Shown here: positions 22,162-34,735 of the stretch, one piece after another
Layout: the number at the start of each line of letters is the position of its first letter
Numbering within the stretch: the first letter of the stretch is position 1
Origin: Tetradesmus obliquus
Taxonomy: Eukaryota > Chlorophyta > Chlorophyceae > Sphaeropleales > Scenedesmaceae
Reading direction: 5' to 3'
Assembly: GCA_030272155.1 (NCBI GenBank)
Contig: CP126195.1
Location: 4,633,001-4,697,000 of the forward strand
DNA: 64,000 bases
Position numbers and translations under genes: made by a program
Notes under the pieces: generated by a model
What the model saw: the letters and a program-made list of their open reading frames with translations, nothing else
Database searches by the model: none
What the model was told of the DNA's origin: nothing

Positions 22162-23208
22162 CTAGATTGCTCCGGTGAGCTTGCTGAGCACTGCCAGCAC
22201 AGAGATGACGACGATAATCCACAGGAAGTAATTGCTGTCCATTGCCTGCAGCCAGCAGGGGGAGCGGGTGCGGGGCGCGCAGCCGCTGTCAGTGCTTCGG
22301 CCTTAGAGCGCATGCGTGCCCCTAGCCCAGCCCCCTGCTGGCTGCCTGCCTGCAGCGCCGCTGGCATGAAGCTGCATGTGCTGCTCAGAATACAGTGATT
22401 GCTGTGGAGTGGAGATGCTGGCAGCAGTGCTTGCAGGAAAACACCACAATTGACCACACAGGACCACACACGATGGAGCTGCCACACAGGAGTTGCTGCA
22501 CCACAACAATATGAGTACAACACACGGTATACCGGTAAGACAACCTACTGCAACAAGAAAAACGATAACCACACCGCACGCAACATAGGGTTGTGATGTT
22601 GCACACCCAGCCAGAACCCATCCATGTTTTCCCACTTCCCCACTGCTTTGCACCGCTGCACTGCGTGCATAAGTTCCCACCAGCTTGCTGTTCAGCAATC
22701 TGTGTTATGTAAACAGCGCAAGTACGATGTGTTGTGTGGCTGGACAGCTAGCCTGGAGGTCCTGTAGCTGTGGCAGCTGCATATCCTTGCCTCACCTTGC
22801 TTTCTGAGCCACCCAGCCCATAGTACTCCTGGCGTAGGCGCTGCTTCATCTCCTTTGAGATGTTCTCCTTGGGCTTCAACTGCAATGAGAGAGCAGCGGG
22901 GCGTGAGCGCGTTTGCTAGGGCCGGGACGCACTGTGTGGCGCTGAGTCGACGCACAGGACCTGAGGCCCCGACCAGCAACGCCACTCACCGCCTGAGGCA
23001 ATTGGTCGGCATACAGCGCGTTGTCTGCCTTTTTCTGTTCGCCTGGCACCACCATCTCGCCGCTGTCCTCCCTGTACTCTCGCACCACCTTGCTTCCCTT
23101 GTCATCGCCCGCCCGCACGATGCTGCCAGCCCTGATGCGTCCTACACGCTGATTGCCAGACGCAAAAACTGCGCCATGGCACTGACTGCGGCAGAGTGCT
23201 GCTTGCAT
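22162..23208 (-). CDS. Small single-pass membrane protein, probably plastid
   Basis: Three phase-0 exons on the minus strand (22990-23208, 22796-22879, 22162-22245) encode 128 residues. Donors are GTGAGT, GTGAGG; acceptors TTGCAG, CTGCAG. The N-terminus MQAALCRSQCHGAVFASGNQ is Ala/Arg/Ser-rich without acidic residues, like a plastid transit peptide. The middle, GSKVVREYREDSGEMVVPGE, then LKPKENISKEMKQRLRQEYY and GLGGSESK, is hydrophilic. The last exon is NYFLWIIVVISVLAVLSKL plus a short tail, one transmembrane helix near the C-terminus. The compact exon-by-exon structure makes the gene convincing, but I cannot name the family; a thylakoid-membrane role is an inference from the transit-like N-terminus and tail anchor. 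Confidence 0.75.
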
Positions 23209-24274
23209 GTTCGTCACTGCGTGTAGGCTAGCTCGGAACTGAGAGCAATAAAACAGCAGCAACTACAAGACGATAAGGTGGTTTTAATACCAAGCAAGCC
23301 CCCGTAACAGCACAATCCGTGTGATAAGCAAAAGGTGTCACTTCAGGGTTTTTCCACAGCTTGGCAACCACCTCGAACTCTGCATCAGGCGTCTTCTCGT
23401 CAGTCGATAAAAAAGCTATTTGTAAGTTGGTTCAACGTGTTAAGCTTGTCTGAGGGAAATCTAGGTGGAGTCATAGTCAGTATCGTGGCGTGCAGAGGCG
23501 AGAGAGCTTGTTTCCCGTCATATGGCTTCTGGTTGAGCTCGGACCAGACATCAAGGTGACCTGTCGGCGTGCGGCATTGAGGAGGTGCGCAGGCGGAAAG
23601 AAACAGGCTCATGAACTCGTAAGCCAGAAGCACATTCGTCACCCAGCAGCCAGCCACAGCTGTAGTGTGGTCTTTGAAGCGATCAACCTGTGAGCGCAGC
23701 ATACTCAGTGGGCTGTGCTCTCTCAGCGGGTAGTTCGCTGACAGAAAGGCGTGACCGGCAGCAAAACGTGAGTGCTGGGTGAGCAGCGAGCAAAGGAGCG
23801 CAAACTGGCTCTTTTGCTTCAATCAGCCCTATCGGAGCCTCAAGTCGACCTAGGACAGCCATTGTAGGGAGTAGGTGGCAGCGTGACTTGGGTGGCGTGC
23901 TGGTGGAGCCTCTCGTCAGGTCAGCGCGATAGCAGGAGTTTACAGGGCTTGCCATCGCTTACTTTGGAGCAGCGGCGTGGAGGGCCCACCAGTACCTCGT
24001 CATCAACCCCCACTGTTTGTCACAATCAGCATCACATTCCTTGATCAGCATCTGCAACCACCTGCCCCAAGCAACACGTTGCTGCGCTTGCTCTCCTGGC
24101 CCACCATCTTCCAACACATATCTAGGTGCAAAGCAGCCGGCCGGCAGCTGTCAAGGTCAGCAGTAACACTGAAGCACCAACCGCCTGCTGCTGCTGCTGC
24201 GCTGCATTGCCCCGCATTCCCGCCTGCTGCTCCTGCAACCGCCACAGCAGCTCAGGGCAGGCAGCCACGGCCCA
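23209..24274. other. Divergent intergenic region with one unassigned minus-strand frame
   Basis: This separates the minus-strand gene starting at 23208 from the plus-strand BAH-GATA gene, so it should hold two promoters. A 140-codon frame at 23400-23822 (minus; e.g. HAFLSANYPLREHSPLSMLR and GCWVTNVLLAYEFMSLF) is less repetitive than most chance frames here, but it matches nothing I know and overlaps another open frame, so I do not call it a gene. Confidence 0.3.
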
Positions 24275-24285
24275 ATGGGCGAGCT

Positions 24286-24320
<35 letters not shown>

Positions 24321-26089
24321 CGACGTTCAGTTGGACCGGCGCAGGGCGGCATGAGGGCTCCAGCATCTTCTACAGCTCTTTCAACTTTGCTGGGGAGCCA
24401 TATGCTCTGGGCGACTGTGTGTACCTGTTGCCAGAGGAGGAGGGAGCGCCTCCTTACATTGCCAAGCTGATGCGGGCCTGGGAGGACACGGCAGCAGCAG
24501 ATGCAGAGAAGCTCATCATCGAGGTGCGCAGCAGCTTGCAGGACAGCTGGCTTGCAGGACAGCTGGCTTGCAGAAACAGGGTGCTTGCAGGACGGCAGGC
24601 AGCAGGTGTTGTTGCAGTGTGCAGTGAGCAGGGTGCGTAACGGAATCAGGCAGCAATCGCAGCTGCTGAGGGCGCATCGGGAATCGCAAGGGATGGCAGC
24701 AGCAGCATGCTTGCGGGAGCGGCTGCAGCAGACCTTGGATATAGCGTGCAGGACAGCACCCAGAGCATACTGTGTTGCTTCGCAATGCAGTGCCAGCAGC
24801 ACCTGCAGCAACAGTTTCTGACATGTAAGCGCTTGGCAACACAGGGTGGGCAGGCTCCAGGGGCAGAAGGGTCTGCATGGGGAGGGCATGCAATCATGTC
24901 CACAAAAGCAGCGGTGATGTTATTTCCTCTTGATGTGGCCGGAGAGCATGCACCAGCAGCAGCAGCAGTTGTGCTTGGTTGACAAAGCTGTGTCATCTGT
25001 CCCGCTGCCTGTGTGTGTATGCAGGTGCGCTGGTACGAGCGCCGCAGTGCCGTGCCTGCAGCGCTGGCTGCCTCCATGCATGAGCGCGAGGTGGTGGCCA
25101 GCAGCCTGCTCGACACCAACCTGGTGGGATGCCTGGACAGCCGCGCGACAGTCGTGCGGGCAAGCAGCTACGAGGAGGTGAGACCTGATTAAGATTGGTT
25201 GTTGTATTATTTGTTATAGTCAGTTGGACGTGCACGCTGAATGCCCATCCCAGTTTGACTGCCAGCACAGCTGCATGCAGTGGTGGCCAGCAGCCTGCGT
25301 GACACCAACCTGGTGGGATGCCTGGACAGCCGCGCAACCGTCGTGCGGGCCAGCAGCTACAAGGAGGTGAGACTTGATTTCAGATATCGTGTTTGGATCT
25401 CAAATGTATCATGCTTGGCGTGCATGAGTGGGCTGCTCTGGACAGCCGCGCAACAGCCGTACAGGCCATCAGCTACGAGCAAGTGAGGCATACCCTTTCG
25501 TGTTGGTTGATTGTTTGGAGGATGTGTACAATCGCGGGGTGTGGCGTGTAAAGCTGCATGACCAGCACACGGCGCTCGTAGTATTCTGTAACCACTGTGA
25601 CCACCACCACAAGCGCTCATCCGTTAGATGCATGCCTGGCAGATTCCTTTTGGGCATCCCCACCTTGCGTGAGTCTTGTGTCTGTAGCACGGCTGATCAT
25701 GCTGCTGTTTCTGCTGCTGCTGCTGTCTCTGCTGCTGCTGCCGCGTGTCAGGCGTGTGAGCTGATGCAGGCGGTGCTGCCCCAGGCTGGGCGCAAGGGCG
25801 AGTGGCACTTCTGCAGGGGCGTGCTGGACAGCGCCAGCCACACCTTCCGCACCTTCCAGGAGCTGGGTGAGCCGCCTGCTGCTGCTGCCGCTGCTGCTGC
25901 TGCACATATGTTGTAGCCAGTTGTTTGGTCGTAGGACGCAAGCTTTTCAGCTTTTGCATGTGTTGCACATCACGCAACACATCTGCCAGGCCGCAGCACT
26001 TCCATGTGTATCAACCAGGGTTGTTGTGCAGAAGCAGTATGCAATATTGCTTGCAGCAGTTCGACGCCTTCACTCACCACTGATGTTGG

Positions 26090-26128
<39 letters not shown>

Positions 26129-29100
26129 AGGCATCGGGCCGCTGGATGACGAGTTTGGCGCCAAGCCAGAGCCCAGCCTGATGGTGGGAGGCATATCTGC
26201 AGCAGCACTCATCAGCCAAGGCTTTGCAGGAAGCACCGCTGCCTACTGCAACGGCATGCAGCAGCAGCAGCAGTATGAGGACGCAGCAATGCACGACGCA
26301 GCAGGCGAGCCCGACGGCGCAGCCACCAGCAAAGGCGGCAGCGGCAAAGGCGGGTCCGGTGGTAGCAATAGCAACCGCAGCAGGCGTGCTGGGGCTGCTG
26401 CGCGTGTGGCAGCGGCAGCGGCAGCGGCGGGCGCGGCTGCGGGCGGCAATGGCATTCGGGGCATTCCTGGCAAGGTGTGCTGCGAGTGTGGCGCCACGCA
26501 GACGCCACAGTGGAGGGAGGGGCCGCAAGGTGAGGCTCAGTCCCTTGGGGTCACTTGGGGTGTGAGGGTTTTGGAGTTGACAGCTGCTCGCGCAGGCCTC
26601 CACGATTGACAGTACTGTGGGTATAGGGTGTTGAGAGGAGCAAGGGGCCACAAGGTGAGGCTGGGCAGGGCTCAGGGTGCAGGGGTTTTGGGTGTGTGCC
26701 TGAGCCCTCAAGGATGCAAAAGCAGTGAGGGTATGAAGTTTGGCTGAAGCTAGGGTGTTGGCTTTCTTTGTCACAAGCTGCACATGCTTGCCTTCAGTAT
26801 CTGCTTCTGCTGTTGCGTGCCTGGCTCGTTTCTGCTACAAAACGTCTCTGAAACAACCATGACACTAACTTGATGTTTGGTCACTCCTGCACAGGCCCCA
26901 AGACGCTCTGCAACGCATGCGGCGTGCGCTACCAGCGCTCGCAGTCCAAGGCCAAGTCCAACAAGCGCCAGGCCTCCGAGCGCGCACGCAGCGAGCGAGG
27001 CAGCCCTAGCCACGCCCGAGCACCCAAGCAAGCCTGCCTTGCTAATCGCGCTGCCGCGCCGGCATGCGGAGACAGCAGCAAAGCTGCTGCTGATGCTGCA
27101 GCAGCAGCAGCAGCAGCAGGGGGTCATGGGCATGGCACGCGCAGCGCGAGCAAGGGTGGCGGCAGGCACGCCGGCGCGCAGCAGCAACACGGCAGCAGGC
27201 CGCGCAGCGGAGTTTCTGGCATGTCTGGACATGCCGGCAGCAATGCGGCGATGCGCAGCATGGTGCAGCAGCAGCAGCAGCGGCATGGGCAGCAGCATAT
27301 GGTGGCGCATGGCGGGGCGATGGGGCCTGCGGGGCACGGCATGTTTTCTGAGCTGCACTTTTATGAGGATGAGGGCAGCCCCCCTGGCATGCACACACAC
27401 ATACTGGAGGAGGATGAGGAGGAGGATGAGCAGCAGCAGGTGCTGCTGGCTGACGTGAGTGCTGGCGCTGCTGCTGCTGCTGCTGCTGCTGCTGCCGCCC
27501 TTGTGGGATTGTGATAGCAGTTGGCTGGTGCCTTGGCAGTAGCTGCCTTTGCCTTCGGTTGGCTGGCTGTGCAGGCGGTTGCCTTGGGTCAGCTGTGCTC
27601 CTGTTGTTTGCCTCTTGTCAACCTTCACATAATCTCACCTAGGTTGAAGTGCCTGCCTCCTGTCACTCTGGCTTGGCTGCAAGCTGACTTCTGCCTGCCT
27701 GTGCACTGCCTGCCTGCGTGCGCACCCATCTCTCTGCAACACAGACCCTCAACCGCAGCGCCACGCACGAGGCAGCAGACGTGCTGCAGACGCTGTCTCT
27801 GCCTCAGCAGCAGCAGCAGCATCGGCTCCCGCAGCTGCACCGGCAGCAGCAGCAGCAGCAGCAGCAGCATGGCGTGCCCATGTCAGCAGGCTACTGCGGC
27901 CTCGGCATTGGCAGCCCCAGCAGCAGCATGCTGCTTGTGGATCAGTTGCAGCCTGATTCCATGCCGCTGCTGTCACTGAACGACTCGAGCCTTACCGGCG
28001 TGGGTCCTGACGGGGTTTTGATGGGTGGGCCTGACAGCTTAGACCCTAGCCTGAACCCCAGCAGCTTCCCAAACCCTGGACTGCAGCCACACAGCCTGTC
28101 GCCGCTGCCTAGGAGCCACAGAGTGTCCAGCTCAGCTGTCGGCAGCAGCCGCCTGGGAGCAACAGGCAGCAGTGGAGCATCAGCGGTATGTGCGTCGCCG
28201 GGACGGCTGATTGCGGCTATGGTACAGGGCTTAAAGCTGCCGACGCCGCTCAGTTTGAACGGGCCGGGCGGTCTGCCGAGTCACTCCATGGCGCCGGCAG
28301 CAGCAGCAGTGTGTGGCGCGCCAGGAGCAGCAGCAGCAGCGCCGATAGGGCTGGATCTCAGCTCAGTACCTCAGCAGCAGCAGCAGCCTGCGGCGTCGAT
28401 GGTGTCGAGCAGCATGTTGAGTATGCACGCCCGTAGCCAGCAGCTGTCACTTGGCATGCAGCAGAATCAGCAGCAGCAGCTGCAGCTGCATGGCTTGCCC
28501 GGCAAGGGCCTGATGCTGCCGCTGCCGATGATCGGCAGCAACAGCAGCATCAATGCGCAGCCACACGCAGCAGCAACAGCAGCAGGTGGCATGGCAGGTA
28601 GTGACAGCACGCCAGCTTCTGCAGCAGTCAGCAGCTGCGAGGCCTCCGGCACACCTCACGGAGCAGCAGCAGCAGGGGGTCCAGCACCAGGTGCCAGCAG
28701 CAGCATGGTGCCAAATGCAGCAGCTGCTGCTGCTGGCAATGGTGCCAATGGCAGCAGCTGTCCGCTGCTGTCTCAGCTGCGCTCGCTGGTGTTCCGGGCA
28801 TCTGCCTTCACCCCTGATGTCCAGGGTTTGAGCGGGCTGTACCCTGGACCTTCGTCACCACGTGCAATGCAGCACTTGGTGCAGCAGCTAGATCAGCTGC
28901 CAGGCGCAGCGCGTGCACAGCTACAGCAGGTATCTGCCACAGTTGAAGAGCAGCTCTCCAAGGCGAAGGCAGCTGATGCTGCAGTGCTTGCAGTCAGCCA
29001 AGTGCTAGCAGCCAAGAAGCAGGCAGCAGCAGAGGCGCGGCAAGAGGTAGAGGCCGCAGTAGTGCTGCTGCGCTCGCTGCTGGGCCAGGTAAGCCCTGCT

Positions 29101-29760
29101 GCTGCAGCAGCAGCAGCCGGCACCGGCTGCTGCAGCGGCAACCACAAGCACACTGCAGCTTGCAGCCCAGGGGCATGCACGACGGCTGGCGGCACCGGCT
29201 GCTGTGCTGCTGTGAGCTCTGCAGGTACTGCCTGCACTGCTGTTGCTGTTGCGGGCGACAGCGGCTGCTGTGCTATGGGCTCCAGCAGGCTGGGTGGGAA
29301 CAGCCCTCGCGTGTTAGTGTCACAGGGGCTATCGCATCCTACTCAGGGGTTTGATCTGAGCACGGGAGATGCCACGCGACTCAGCATGCGCAGCAGCCCA
29401 TATGCTGGGCCGGCAGGGGTGGATGGGGCTCAGGGCTTTGCCGGGGATGCTTCTGATGCTGATGATCTGATCAGGGATCCCGAGGAGCAGCAGCAGCAGG
29501 CGGCTGCTGGCAAGGCTGCTGCAGCAGCAGTATGCGCTGGGCAGCAGCTGCCAGCACCAGCAGATGTGAAGCTTGAGTGTGACGGCCAGCAGCAGCAGCA
29601 GGTGGCAGCAGGGATGTTGCAGGTGAAGCAAGAGCAGGGGCGGCAGCAGCAGCAGCAGCAGCAGGTGAAGCTGGCAGTGCCAGAGTGTTTTGAGGCGGCA
29701 GGCGAGGCGTCGGCTGCTACTGCTCATACTGCTGCTGAGCCTGCCACAGTTGCTGCTTGA
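24275..29760 (+). CDS. BAH-domain plus GATA zinc-finger regulator
   Basis: Six exons join in frame: 24275-24523, 25025-25177, 25752-25866, 26131-26529, 26895-27454 and 27745-29760 (1163 residues). After a polyQ start, residues ~35-170 form a BAH domain: EPYALGDCVYLLPEEEGAPP, YIAKLMRAWED, VRWYERR, EREVVASSLLDTNLVGCLDS and WHFCRGVLDSASHTFRTFQE. BAH modules bind nucleosomes or modified histones. Residues ~285-335 are a GATA finger split across exons 4 and 5: VCCECGATQTPQWREGPQ joined to GPKTLCNACGVRYQRS. Its spacing is C-x2-C-x18-C-x2-C, the plant-like form, followed by a basic KAKSNKRQ tail. The C-terminal 680 residues are Gln/Ser/Ala-rich with one likely coiled coil (VEEQLSKAKAADAAVLAVSQ onward). 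Probably a nuclear, chromatin-linked DNA-binding protein. A TGTAA lies at 30590. Exon 6 contains a gtaag at 29090, but the frame stays open, so I keep it unspliced. Confidence 0.85.
24527..24600 (+). repeat. Short tandem repeat in BAH-GATA intron 1
   Basis: The motif gcttgcaggacagctg is repeated right after the exon 1 donor, with two clean copies and flanking partial ones. It follows the donor by only a few bases. Confidence 0.7.
25272..25490 (+). repeat. Two decayed copies of BAH-GATA exon 2
   Basis: The end of exon 2 (parent ~25091-25190, including gaggaggtgagac) recurs at about 25280-25375 with its donor (tacaaggaggtgagac) and few changes, and again, shorter and more diverged, at 25436-25488 (ctggacagccgcgcaacag, then agctacgagcaagtgag). 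Neither copy keeps a good acceptor in the right phase, so they are treated as intronic remnants. Confidence 0.75.
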
Positions 29761-32259
29761 GCCACGCAACTGTACAGGCTATGCAAGCAGGGCGGAAGCA
29801 AGCGTGATGTGGTGCCACTGCGTGCGTCTGCTGCTGCTATTATTTGAACATCTCGTGGTGTGGATGCTGTCTTGTGTTGGGTGCTGTGTCGGTGCATGTG
29901 CAAGCGTGGCCAGTTAGGTTCTCAGGTGGATGGGAGGTGGTTCATGCCACAGCGGGTGTTGAGTTGTGATGTGCATTGTGATGCGGCACTGGCGGTGCTG
30001 GCTGCTCAGTGGCAGGTAGTAGTTTGGAGCAAATAACGCTTCAAGCAGCCAGGCAGCCAGCACAACCGACCTTCTCTTCTCTTTTCCTCGTATTGATCTT
30101 CTCATGCTTGCATGTGGCCGCTGCCACACTGCCTGGCACGTGACGGCTGCATTGGTGGTGGGCTTGGTGTTTGTGCATTCGCCGTGTGTAGGCGTTAGGC
30201 GTAGCAACGGCTCTTTGGCAGTGAGATTACGCTAGATGTGTAAAGGTGTGCTGTTCCTGTGCACGCTTGCTAGTCTTGTAGTCGGACCCGGATCCTGAAG
30301 TACAAAAAAAGCGTCAGCACGGTGATGGTTGTGTGCTGTCAGCGCCGCCGTGCACGTAGGCTTGCGCAGATACCACAGCTGTCTGTGTCACACTGTTACA
30401 TTACGGACTGCCAATGCGCACGGCTGCCTTGTATGATTTTTTCCTACCATGAACCTTGTACGTACGCAGCCAGGTTGCTAGGCTGCTGTCCGCCTGCTGG
30501 TTTCCTGTTGTGCCAGTCGGCGTGTATTGTGCTGCGAGCTTGTTTTGGTTTGTTGGTCAGCCTGTCGTGCGGCTGCGTCTGTGAGGTTTTGTAACGGGTT
30601 AGGGTTGTGGAGATACACATGGGGGCATGTCCAGGGTCCGTGCCACTTGTGGCAGCCTTGTTGCTGTGCGTTTGTGGCTACGCCATTGTTGTTGTGTTCC
30701 AGTGGTTGTCATATGTCAGTGCTGGTGGCTGTGCGGATGGCAGTGTCTCTCTTGGCCGTACGCGGCTGTGCGCTGGCAATATCTCTGCATGTTTTGTGGT
30801 GCCTTGGATTGGTGGCTGGACAGAACATGCAGGGGCAAACAAGGGCGTGTGCGTGCGCGGCCGAGCTGAAGGTATGGGTAGGGTGAGATGTATAACTTGT
30901 TATGGCAGGGCCGTGCGACACATGTTATGTTGTGTTATGGGTGCTGCTAGGGCTGCATGTAGTTTGCCAGTGTGCTGCACACTTGGTCCAACTTGTGAAC
31001 GTTGCATGTATCATGCTGTGAACCCAGTTGGAAACACCACTTTCAGCTGTGAACAACGTGCACAGCGTAGTGTGTGGTGGAACATGGTGCACCTGCCGCA
31101 GCTTGCTTCGAGGTATGTGCATCGTGTTGCTGCACATACGGGTGTCACTGAGCACCCTGAAACAGTGCAGGGGTGTATGCTGCAAGTGTGTGCATGCATC
31201 TTGCATCAATGTGGGGTGATTGGGGCGCTCGCGCATCTGGCCGAACACTGTCTTGCAGGAACGTGATGTGCGCCTGATGACTGTTCGTGCTGCATCATCA
31301 TCTGTCATGGCAGCTGCATCATCCGCTGATGCGCAGACCACGGTTGCTGTCTCGTGTGCGGCAATGCGATGCAGTGCATTGCATTGTGTGTGCCGTGTGT
31401 GGAGGGCCAGCGGGCGTGAGTTTGAGTAGTAGTCGATCTGTTGTTGTCTACAGCGATGCTTGCCGCGCACGCTCAGTGATGGTTGCTGTGGATGCCTTGT
31501 GCTGCTGGCTCAGGTACAAGTTCGCATCCTGGTGTGTGCACGCTGTGTTTTAGGATAAGCGGCCCGCGGGCAGGATGGCGGCAGCGGCAGCTGTTGCGTG
31601 CGTGGCGGTGCTGTGACGCGTAGTAGTTTGTAGCTGGTAGCATAGCTTTGCTTGCTCATGCTTAGCGTAGCTGTTGCAGGCATTGGCAGTCAACTCTGCA
31701 GTTGTTGGTGTTGCTGTGCTAGGTCAGCCTCTGGCAGGGTGTGGTGTTGAATGTAGTGCAGTGCTGTATGTTGCTTGCACACTGCTATAGCTCGTACAGC
31801 TAGCCTGTCTTTCTGGGGCGATTCTGCCATACACCTACCCTTGCAACTCTACTGCCTCGTGCATATATATTTGACCAGCAGCACTTGATTTGAACAGCAT
31901 TTGACGGTCCTGTGGTGTGCCCGCCACCATTGTCTTTGTTCGTGTTTGGAGCCCCTAGCCGAAAAATCAACACTTGCTTGCAGTTGGCGCTTGGCTGCGT
32001 CAGAACCGCTACTGCTTGCTTGACTTCATGTGGCAACGTGTGCCTGTTTGATGCATGCAGATGTCGTTGCATGCGTCTACTTCAATGCGAGCGGCTGTAG
32101 TTATGTCAGCAGTGTGGGTGGATTGCGAGCGTGTAGGTGTGCGGCGGTCACATGTGCTTGGCGATGTCCGTGCTTGCATAACAATCCGCAGCTTGCTAGC
32201 AGAGCGGCTGCCACGCCTGCTTGTGTGCTGTCAGGCTTGGTGCTAGGCTTTCGTGCGCT
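29761..32259. other. 3' UTR of BAH-GATA and long gene-poor, GT-rich region
   Basis: The first TGTAA is at 30590, so the UTR may be about 0.8 kb. From 30.3 to 31.8 kb the plus strand is rich in G and T. Several long open frames pass through it on both strands, but none shows a domain, a convincing start or splice structure. I see no gene here. Confidence 0.4.
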
Positions 32260-32660
32260 TTTTTTTTTTTTTTTTTTTTTTGAAGCAAGAAAGTTACAAG
32301 GGCTGACCTACATAACTGTGCACTTGCTCCACAAAAAGATCCATTGAGAGAGTGAGGCAACCTGTTCCGCACTCACCCCACAGGTCTCTTGTACCAAGAG
32401 ACGCTGTCACACGATCATGCAGACAGCCCCGTGCGGGGCAGCCCCGAAAGGCATCCAGGACCTGACCGAGTGCCCAGACTCCACTAAAATCACAGTTACG
32501 CAATGACGTCCTGTGATGTGCGACAGACCGTGACTGGCCCTTGAAACAAAAGCTGTCCATAGTGTAGCTGTCAGCTATCAACGCATGGTGACTTGCACAC
32601 CTCTAAAAGCTGCACCTCACAGGCAGCATTACGACACACACACACAAGACGCCTATTTAT

Positions 32661-32695
32661 AGGTGACTGATTGTCGACACAGACAATCACCACCT
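32661..32695 (-). other. Imperfect hairpin in the LINE 3' UTR
   Basis: aggtgactgattgtc and gacaatcaccacct pair with one bulge around a short gacaca loop. The same hairpin sits at 34056-34090 in the other duplicate. Stem-loops near the 3' end are recognised by reverse transcriptase in some LINE groups; that role here is inference. Confidence 0.5.
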
Positions 32696-33036
32696 GTCTA
32701 TTGATAGACTCTCCACTTCAGGCAAAGCATATCCTGCTATTGACCGAACATACCCCTATGAGACATGTGGCATTATGTAAAAAATGACACCAACACAGAC
32801 ACATATAACCACACACACAAACTTATCAGCACATGCCTGCACACATCATGATACTCTGCTACCCACACGCATGCATACATAACGTAACCCAGCCATCAAA
32901 TTAGCCTTTGCCATTCTATTTTGCAACACATCACAACGAGGAACGACAACCACTACTCCAACGGATGCATTGCATATCCTGCCCGAACCGTCAAAACAGA
33001 CCACCACGCCACCTATAACCGTGCCCAACCCATCAC

Positions 33037-33308
33037 TCACATGCCAGCCGTGCCGGCCCGAATCTTGATGCGACCATCTGTGCCCACCCTATACAGTTCT
33101 CCCCACTTCTGCCAAAAGTCAACAAGTTTGATCTCAGGCGACCTGCCTTGCAGCCACGCAAACGGTATCCCACAACCCAACCTAACATCTACTTCCACCC
33201 TATCCCATTCCCTCTGAATTTGCTGCCGTAGCTCTGCCAGAAACCTGCACGCCACAGCCTTAGCAGCGTATGATGAGCTGCCCGGCTCGCCAGCTGCAAA
33301 CCGTTGGC

Positions 33309-33347
<39 letters not shown>

Positions 33348-33792
33348 TGTTGTCCTCGGCACCGCCGTTGCTGTGGCTCTGCGATTGCAAACCGCTGCCT
33401 GCATTGCGGCTGCTGCCGCCCTCGCTACCACCCGCACTGGCCACAGTCACGCCAGCCCTGCTGCTGCTGCAGCGCACCACCCAAATGGATTCCAGCAGCA
33501 GCAGACGCAGCTGCGTCCACAACTGCTGCTGCCCTGCTGGCGGCGCCCACACACTGAAGTCATCCAGCAGCAGCAGACGGCTGTTATTAACAGGGACCAC
33601 TGCTCCTGGCTGCACACGCTGCCACACCTGTTGCGCATACCACTGCCACACTGCTGCAGCTATTGGGCACTCCACAAACAAGTGGGTGAGGGTCTCCAGT
33701 TGCTGCGGCTGCTGACACTGCTGTGCTGGGCAGGCAAAGTGAGCCGGCGCGCGCCTGCTGGATGCCAGCATGCGCCGTGCGCCTACCTTCAC
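33037..33792 (-). pseudogene. Truncated LINE C-terminal coding copy
   Basis: This is the left-copy version of the zf-RVT end, cut at its N-terminal side by the duplication junction at 33800, so it starts within VKVGARRMLASSRRAP. It then follows the other copy through CPAQQC, LTHLFVECPIAAAVWQW and the C-terminal DFWQKWGELYRVG. It has lost everything upstream and should be inactive. Confidence 0.8.
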
Positions 33793-33800
33793 TCCTGCAT

Positions 33801-34703
33801 GTCACACGATCATGCAGACAGCCCCGTGCGGGGCAGCCCCGAAAGGCATCCAGGACCTGACCGAGTGCCCAGACTCCACTAAAATCACAGTTACGCAATG
33901 ACGTCCTGTGATGTGCGACAGACCGTGACTGGCCCTTGAAACAAAAGCTGTCCATAGTGTAGCTGTCAGCTATCCACGCATGGTGACTTGCACACCTCTA
34001 AAAGCTGCACCTCACAGGCAGCATTACGACACACACACACAAGACACCTATTTATAGGTGACTGATTGTCGACACAGACAATCACCACCTGTCTATTGAT
34101 AGACTCTCCACTTCAGGCAAAGCATATCCTGCTATTGACCGAACATACCCCTATGAGACATGTGGCATTATGTAAAAAATGACACCAACACAGACACATA
34201 TAACCACACACACAAACTTATCAGCACATGCCTGCACACATCATGATACTCTGCTACCCACACGCATGCATACATAACGTAACCCAGCCATCAACTTAGC
34301 CTTTGCCATTCTATTTTGCAACACATCACAACGAGGAACGACAACCACTACTCCAACGGATGCATTGCATATCCTGCCCGAACCGTCAAAACAGACCACC
34401 ACGCCACCTATAACCGTGCCCAACCCATCACTCACATGCCAGCCGTGCCGGCCCGAATCTTGATGCGACCATCTGTGCCCACCCTATACAGTTCTCCCCA
34501 CTTCTGCCAAAAGTCAACAAGTTTGATCTCAGGCGACCTGCCTTGCAGCCACGCAAACGGTATCCCACAACCCAACCTAACATCTACTTCCACCCTATCC
34601 CATTCCCTCTGAATTTGCTGCCGTAGCTCTGCCAGAAACCTGCACGCCACAGCCTTAGCAGCGTATGATGAGCTGCCCGGCTCGCCAGCTGCAAACCGTT
34701 GGC

Positions 34704-34735
<32 letters not shown>

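Larger units (their letters stand above)
32406..33800 (-). repeat. Tandem duplication, left copy
   Basis: This copy begins gtcacacgatcatgcagaca and ends tcactcctgcat. It matches 33801-35192 almost base for base: I see about four substitutions and one extra CTG in the trinucleotide run near 33316. Only two bases (tg) are shared at the breakpoints, so this looks like a recent duplication by slippage or end joining. Confidence 0.9.

Noticed and set aside
23400..23822. 140-codon minus-strand frame between two genes
   Set aside because: Less repetitive than most, but no recognisable family and no supported exon join; left as unassigned.
29090..29230. Possible extra intron in the last BAH-GATA exon (gtaagc donor)
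   Set aside because: The frame stays open through it and no better acceptor-dependent frame is gained.
30527..31266. 219-codon and neighbouring plus-strand frames with membrane-like composition
   Set aside because: The hydrophobic look comes from GT-rich DNA (Val/Leu/Cys/Trp codons); no domain or start context.
33304..33882. Plus-strand frames opposite the LINE end, duplicated at 34699-35322
   Set aside because: Antisense of the zf-RVT coding region; duplicated only because the DNA is.
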